This document shows, one piece after another, positions 7,752-11,102 of a stretch of DNA of 11,102 bases (the stretch's first letter is position 1; every line of letters begins with the position of its first letter). Origin of the DNA: Willaertia magna (taxonomy: Eukaryota > Heterolobosea > Eutetramitea > Acrasida > Naegleriidae); contig CADWAF010000282.1 of NCBI GenBank assembly GCA_902984215.1, positions 1-11,102 of the forward strand, written 5' to 3'. The translations under genes and the position numbers were made by a program. Under the pieces are notes generated by a model that was not told where the DNA came from, did not search any database, and saw only the letters and a program-made list of their open reading frames with translations.

Positions 7752-8201
7752 GTTTTTGGGCTCTATCCAAACAGTTCTCTAACTAATCCTGCTTGCATAA
7801 ATGATTTTCACTTTTACAATTTCATCATGTGATTATTAATAGAAACTCAAAAAAAACTGCATAACCCTCAATTACTCATGTTACCTAAGTTATTGGAGAG
7901 GTAATTTTTCTATTGAGGAAAAAAGGAAAGTAAAAAACCATTGGAATTGGCTCTTTTGGTTTAAGTTGACTGTTGTGTATTATAACAATTGACTTAAAAA
8001 AAATCACCTTAAATTCAACTCTTTCTCAAATACCCAACAAAAAGAAAACATTCAAAAAAGAAGGACCTGGAAGAAAATACTCTAGTTTTGTACCCCTCAA
8101 ATACACTGACAGCGTTGAACCTGGTTGCGTCCTTTTTTGCATCTCTCACAACGTACGAACTATTTTTTATGCATATTTCTTAAAAAAATTAGCTTAAGTA
8201 A

Positions 8202-8255
8202 GTTGATTGTATTATCTTTTCATTCAATCTGCTCACTCTGGTTGATTGTATTATC
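8202..8255. repeat. 15-bp direct repeat pair GTTGATTGTATTATC
   Basis: Identical 15-mers occur at 8202-8216 and 8241-8255, a 39-base period. They lie 135-188 bases before the ATG of the Ubl-Zn2Cys6 gene. They may be a duplicated regulator site. An autoregulatory site for the Zn2Cys6 protein is possible, but the repeat has no CGG triplet, the classical half-site of fungal Zn2Cys6 factors. Confidence 0.75.
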
Positions 8256-8389
8256 GACACCCAATTTCAACAACAATACAACTTTTAACAGGAATAAATT
8301 ATAAACACTTCATTTCTAATCAAAAAATCTTAACAGATTTCGAACTATTACATCAAAGGCCATTATTGTGAATCAAAAAAGGTTACATC

Positions 8390-10195
8390 ATGATGCTACA
8401 TAACCAACATCATCAACCACATACAAAACAAAAGGGTCATATTCTTCTTAGTCATCAGCCAAGATACAACCAATACATCAACTTACCTTGTATTCATCAT
8501 TCTGAGGACTTTGCGAAACAACAACAAGTAGAACTACATCCTTCTTCTTTTCAAATCTTTGTTAAGACTTTAACTGGAAAGACAATAACACTTGAAGTAC
8601 AACAAACAATAGACACAATTCAAAGTGTTAAAGAGAAGATTTATTTAAAAGAATATATACCTGTTTGCGAACAAAGATTAATCTATCAAAATCAACAATT
8701 AGAAGACCATCGTTCTTTACTAGATTACCCTACAATCGGAAAAGATTCTACTTTACATTTAGTTCTTCGATTAATTGCAGGTGTTTCTCATCCACAATTA
8801 CCAACTAATAATATAGTTACTACAAAGAAGAAGGTTATTAAAGAGGAAAAGACTTCTAGAAAGAAGAATAAAGATCCATCTTCATCAATCACAAAAGATA
8901 AAACAAATATAATAGTAGATCAAAATAACGATAAACAACATAGTAATAATACATCTAATATGATAGGTCCTACTTCAACACTAACAACGATATTAGATTC
9001 TGGGTCAATTCCTCCAATAGATCAAGTTCTGGAGGAGGGTTGTATTCCTAATCTTGATTTAACTAGTAATAATGCAGATATGTCTAATGGTTTTCCATTT
9101 CTTATAAATTCAAATAATGAGAATCTATCATTTCAACCATTCCCTGCTTCTTATATAGAAGGAAATAAAGAATATGAATATGATGATGAAGATGAAGATG
9201 ACCAAGTTTCAACAGCAAGTAGTAGTAATGACACAAAATCAAAAAGAAAAGATAAATCTAGTAGAATTAAGAAAAGAGGTAATTATACAAAAAGGGCTTG
9301 TGTTAATTGTAGAGTTGCACATGCAGCTTGTGATGCAGGTAGACCTTGTAAGCGTTGTGTTCAACTTGGAAAAGGTGATAGTTGTAGAGATGCAGAAAGA
9401 AAAAGAACAAAGAAAAGAACTCTAAATGAATTTGAAAATGTAGCTGGATTTTATCCTTCTTTAGATTCATTCATTCCTTTGTTAGGTAATTTACAACAAC
9501 CCATCCCAACTGATAATAATAACAATACAATAGCATTAAAAGAATCTGAAAACCATGGTTCTGCACCTGACAATGAATCTTCTACAACTAGTTCTTCTAT
9601 GGATGAAAAGAAATTGATAAAGAATGAACAAGAGGAATTATTTACAAAATCACAACAAGAGAATGAGGATATAACATATTTACAACAAAAATTACACAAT
9701 ACAGAATTGGCAGATATATTTAATCCTGAGAATGAATCATCTAATAATCAAGTGTCATTCTTAGATCTAGAAGACAATCAAACTTCTAACATAAATGTTC
9801 AATCTTTCTTTGTGAATGATGATGATTTAGATAATACTAATCCAGAAAAGAGAGATGAAATATCATCAGATCAATTTGGTATAAATTCTAATATTAATAA
9901 TACTAGTGAGAATACAAGCATTGTTCCAGTGAATAATAATTTATTGAACGAATTACCAACAAATAGCCTTCCTGTCAATATTACCGAGGCACTTTCCCAT
10001 GCAAATGGAAATGATGAAATTGTTAAACGCCTAGTTTATGAATATGTGAGACAATCTGAAGAGTTAAAAGAGTTGAAAAAGTTAGTTGCTCATCTTCAAC
10101 TTACACTCATAAGTTTAAATCCACACCAATATACAAATGCTCCCAATAATCATATGTTAGGTGGTGATTTAGATATTTCTGGAAATACAATGTAA
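8390..10195 (+). CDS. Ubiquitin-like domain / Zn2Cys6 DNA-binding fusion protein
   Basis: A 601-residue single-exon protein, probably a nuclear transcription regulator. The start is fixed by an in-frame TGA at 8369-8371, 18 bases before the first of two adjacent ATGs. Residues 1-53 are a His/Gln-rich lead. Residues 54-131 are a ubiquitin fold: by hand alignment 51 of 76 ubiquitin positions are identical, with two one-residue insertions. The hydrophobic patch (Leu61, Ile98, His123, Val125) is kept. Lys48 is replaced by Gln102, Lys63 is kept as Lys118, and the C-terminal RGG is IAG, so normal cleavage or conjugation is unlikely. A Lys-rich stretch (146-171) and low-complexity Ser/Asn sequence follow, then an acidic patch (261-271), basic NLS-like sequence (283-302), and a canonical Zn2Cys6 cluster with Cys304, 307, 314, 320, 323 and 332 (CX2CX6CX5CX2CX8C) plus a basic tail ERKRTKKR. 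The C-terminal half is Asn/Ser/Glu-rich, with a probable coiled coil at ~541-575 ([11 protein letters not shown]...[13 protein letters not shown]) that could dimerise it. Targets are unknown. Confidence 0.9.
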   Translation: MMLHNQHHQPHTKQKGHILLSHQPRYNQYINLPCIHHSEDFAKQQQVELHPSSFQIFVKTLTGKTITLEVQQTIDTIQSVKEKIYLKEYIPVCEQRLIYQNQQLEDHRSLLDYPTIGKDSTLHLVLRLIAGVSHPQLPTNNIVTTKKKVIKEEKTSRKKNKDPSSSITKDKTNIIVDQNNDKQHSNNTSNMIGPTSTLTTILDSGSIPPIDQVLEEGCIPNLDLTSNNADMSNGFPFLINSNNENLSFQPFPASYIEGNKEYEYDDEDEDDQVSTASSSNDTKSKRKDKSSRIKKRGNYTKRACVNCRVAHAACDAGRPCKRCVQLGKGDSCRDAERKRTKKRTLNEFENVAGFYPSLDSFIPLLGNLQQPIPTDNNNNTIALKESENHGSAPDNESSTTSSSMDEKKLIKNEQEELFTKSQQENEDITYLQQKLHNTELADIFNPENESSNNQVSFLDLEDNQTSNINVQSFFVNDDDLDNTNPEKRDEISSDQFGINSNINNTSENTSIVPVNNNLLNELPTNSLPVNITEALSHANGNDEIVKRLVYEYVRQSEELKELKKLVAHLQLTLISLNPHQYTNAPNNHMLGGDLDISGNTM

Positions 10196-10222
10196 ATAAA
10201 CAACAAAATTACTTTTAATAAA
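10195..10222 (+). terminator. Two AATAAA signals after the Ubl-Zn2Cys6 gene
   Basis: AATAAA occurs at 10195-10200, overlapping the last base of the TAA stop, and again at 10217-10222. The second is better placed for polyadenylation. Assignment is by motif and position only. Confidence 0.4.
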
Positions 10223-10491
10223 ATATTTATTGAATAATAATATGCATGTGAATAATGAAAACAAAAGGAGACAAAACGTGACCATTTTCCAATACACAAC
10301 AGTACATCTTCTAAAAAAACATGTTTGTTTTTCTTGTGAATTTGCAATCTTTTAACATAACCTGTTTTAAGCTAAAAGACTTGTGAAGTATTTTCCATTG
10401 TAAAAAATTAAAGGATAGTTGTCTTTAAAAAATGCGCTAATTTTTGTTTTTAAAAAAATAAACTAAATCCACACGGGAGTAATAAGCCAAA
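10196..10491. other. 296-base spacer before NAC-alpha
   Basis: This holds the 3' end signals of the Ubl-Zn2Cys6 gene and, to the right, the NAC-alpha promoter and leader. The leader ends in AATAAGCCAAAATG, less A-only than the BMS1 leader. I see no ORF, RNA gene or clear repeat. Confidence 0.55.
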
Positions 10492-11100
10492 ATGTCTGAA
10501 ACCGAACAACAACCAACTATTGAAGAAATCACTGATGAAGAACCACCAAAATTAGAAGATGTTCCAACTCTTGAAGATGTTGAAGCAGGTAAAGTAGGTG
10601 AATCAGCAGCAGCTGCAGCAGCAAGACATAGACAAACCAAAGCAGAAAAGAAGAATAAGAAAGCTATCCAAAAGGCTGGATTAAAAGCATTCCCTGGTGT
10701 TAAACAAGTAACCATCAGAAGTGCACAAAGACTTACCTTAACTATTGATGATCCAGAAGTTTATATTTCCGAATCCACTGGAAACACTGCAGTCTTCATT
10801 GTATTTGGTAAATTCAACATGGAAGACCCAACCCAACAAAGAGGACAACAAGCAGTCCAAGATTTATTATCAAAGACTAAATCTGAAGTAGAAAATGATA
10901 TTTCCGAATTAAAACCAGAAGAAACCGAACAAACAACAGAAACTGAAGAAACTCAAGAAGAACTCCCAGAAAATATTACTGAAAAGGATGTACAAATGGT
11001 TGTAGAACAAACTGGTTTATCACGAAATGAAGCAATCCGTAGAATTAAACAACACAACGGAGACATCATTGAAGCAATTACTTCAGCAACAAACAAATAA
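10492..11100 (+). CDS. NACA: Nascent polypeptide-associated complex subunit alpha (NAC-alpha)
   Basis: A complete 202-residue protein ending in TAA at 11098-11100, the usual size for NAC-alpha (EGD2 in yeast). With NAC-beta it forms a heterodimer at the ribosomal exit tunnel, where it shields nascent chains and limits wrong SRP targeting to the ER. Visible: an acidic N-terminus (1-32); an Ala/Arg/Lys segment with KAEKKNKKAIQKAGLK (50-65); the NAC domain to ~112 with FPGVKQVTIR, LTLTIDDPEVYIS and NTAVFIVFGKFNMED; an acidic linker rich in Glu/Thr (~130-160); and a C-terminal UBA domain (~162-200) with ITEKDVQMVVEQTGLSRNEAIRRIKQHNGDIIEAI. The N-terminal ATG gives the standard MSE-type start. Codons include more C-ending forms (ACC, TCC, GTC, TTC) than BMS1, as expected for a highly expressed gene. 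No sign of damage. Confidence 0.96.
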   Translation: MSETEQQPTIEEITDEEPPKLEDVPTLEDVEAGKVGESAAAAAARHRQTKAEKKNKKAIQKAGLKAFPGVKQVTIRSAQRLTLTIDDPEVYISESTGNTAVFIVFGKFNMEDPTQQRGQQAVQDLLSKTKSEVENDISELKPEETEQTTETEETQEELPENITEKDVQMVVEQTGLSRNEAIRRIKQHNGDIIEAITSATNK

Positions 11101-11102
11101 AT

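Larger units (their letters stand above)
7625..8389. other. 765-base divergent spacer (hydrolase / Ubl-Zn2Cys6 promoters)
   Basis: Both flanking genes start from here, in opposite directions. It contains a 17-bp perfect inverted repeat (7697-7751), 73 bases from the hydrolase ATG, and a 15-bp direct repeat (8202-8255), ~135 bases before the other ATG. A frame at 7973-8197 begins with TTG and resembles nothing I know. A 48-codon ATG frame at 7640-7786 overlaps the inverted repeat and has no recognisable content. I see no tRNA, transposon or kinesin remnant. Confidence 0.6.

Noticed and set aside
7640..7786. 48-codon ATG frame running away from the hydrolase start.
   Set aside because: Short, overlaps the inverted repeat, no homology that I recognise; most likely chance.
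7973..8197. 74-codon plus-strand open frame in the divergent spacer.
   Set aside because: It begins with TTG, not ATG, has no recognisable domain, and lies in a region with promoter-like repeats.
5362..8389. Kinesin might continue after a large intron that hosts the hydrolase gene on the other strand.
   Set aside because: GT dinucleotides follow the break, but no kinesin-like sequence (SSRSH, DLAGSE blocks) is present on the plus strand up to the Ubl-Zn2Cys6 gene, and an intron above 2 kb would be unusual in such a compact region.
9174..9425. Met/Lys-rich plus-strand frame inside the Zn2Cys6 gene.
   Set aside because: Shifted frame over the acidic and basic stretches of the real protein; the real frame carries the exact Zn2Cys6 pattern.
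1..11102. CRISPR array, transposase or other mobile element.
   Set aside because: No array of repeated spacers, no transposase or reverse transcriptase motifs and no terminal repeats with target duplications were seen.

Overview
The window is AT-rich (about 70% A+T) protist nuclear DNA. It carries six protein-coding loci with no intron that I can see. Evidence for a eukaryote is direct: a BMS1 ribosome-biogenesis GTPase, a kinesin motor fragment, a Zn2Cys6 DNA-binding domain, a ubiquitin-like domain and NAC-alpha. Start codons follow A-rich leaders, stops are TAA or TAG, and AATAAA motifs follow several genes. Compact intronless genes, mixed-composition spacers and a secreted hydrolase of the 'conditioned medium factor' type make a heterolobosean amoeba (Naegleria/Willaertia-like) my best guess. 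A dictyostelid is less likely because spacers there are usually much more AT-rich. The assignment is inference.

Layout: (1) 2-619 (+), the 3' end of a beta-propeller (PQQ-like repeat) protein whose start lies outside the window. (2) 620-1219, a 600-base spacer with an 8-bp hairpin abutting a Pol III B-box-like motif. (3) 1220-4840 (+), complete BMS1. (4) 4841-4959, a short promoter with a perfect GGCGCC-centred E2F-like palindrome and a 14-bp AT tandem repeat. (5) 4960-5583 (+), the first ~130 residues of a kinesin motor, cut off just after the P-loop and running into antisense sequence of the next gene. (6) 7624-5363 (-), a secreted two-part protein with an N-terminal Ig-like region and a C-terminal serine alpha/beta-hydrolase. 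(7) 7625-8389, a divergent promoter with a 17-bp perfect inverted repeat and a 15-bp direct repeat. (8) 8390-10195 (+), an unusual fusion of an almost intact ubiquitin fold with a canonical Zn2Cys6 DNA-binding domain. (9) 10196-10491, a spacer. (10) 10492-11100 (+), NAC-alpha with NAC and UBA domains.

The genes do not form an operon or obvious pathway. BMS1 (40S assembly) and NAC-alpha (ribosome-bound chaperone) are housekeeping translation genes, and the hydrolase is secreted. The most novel items are the ubiquitin-like/Zn2Cys6 regulator and the broken kinesin whose end coincides with the 3' end of the convergent hydrolase gene.
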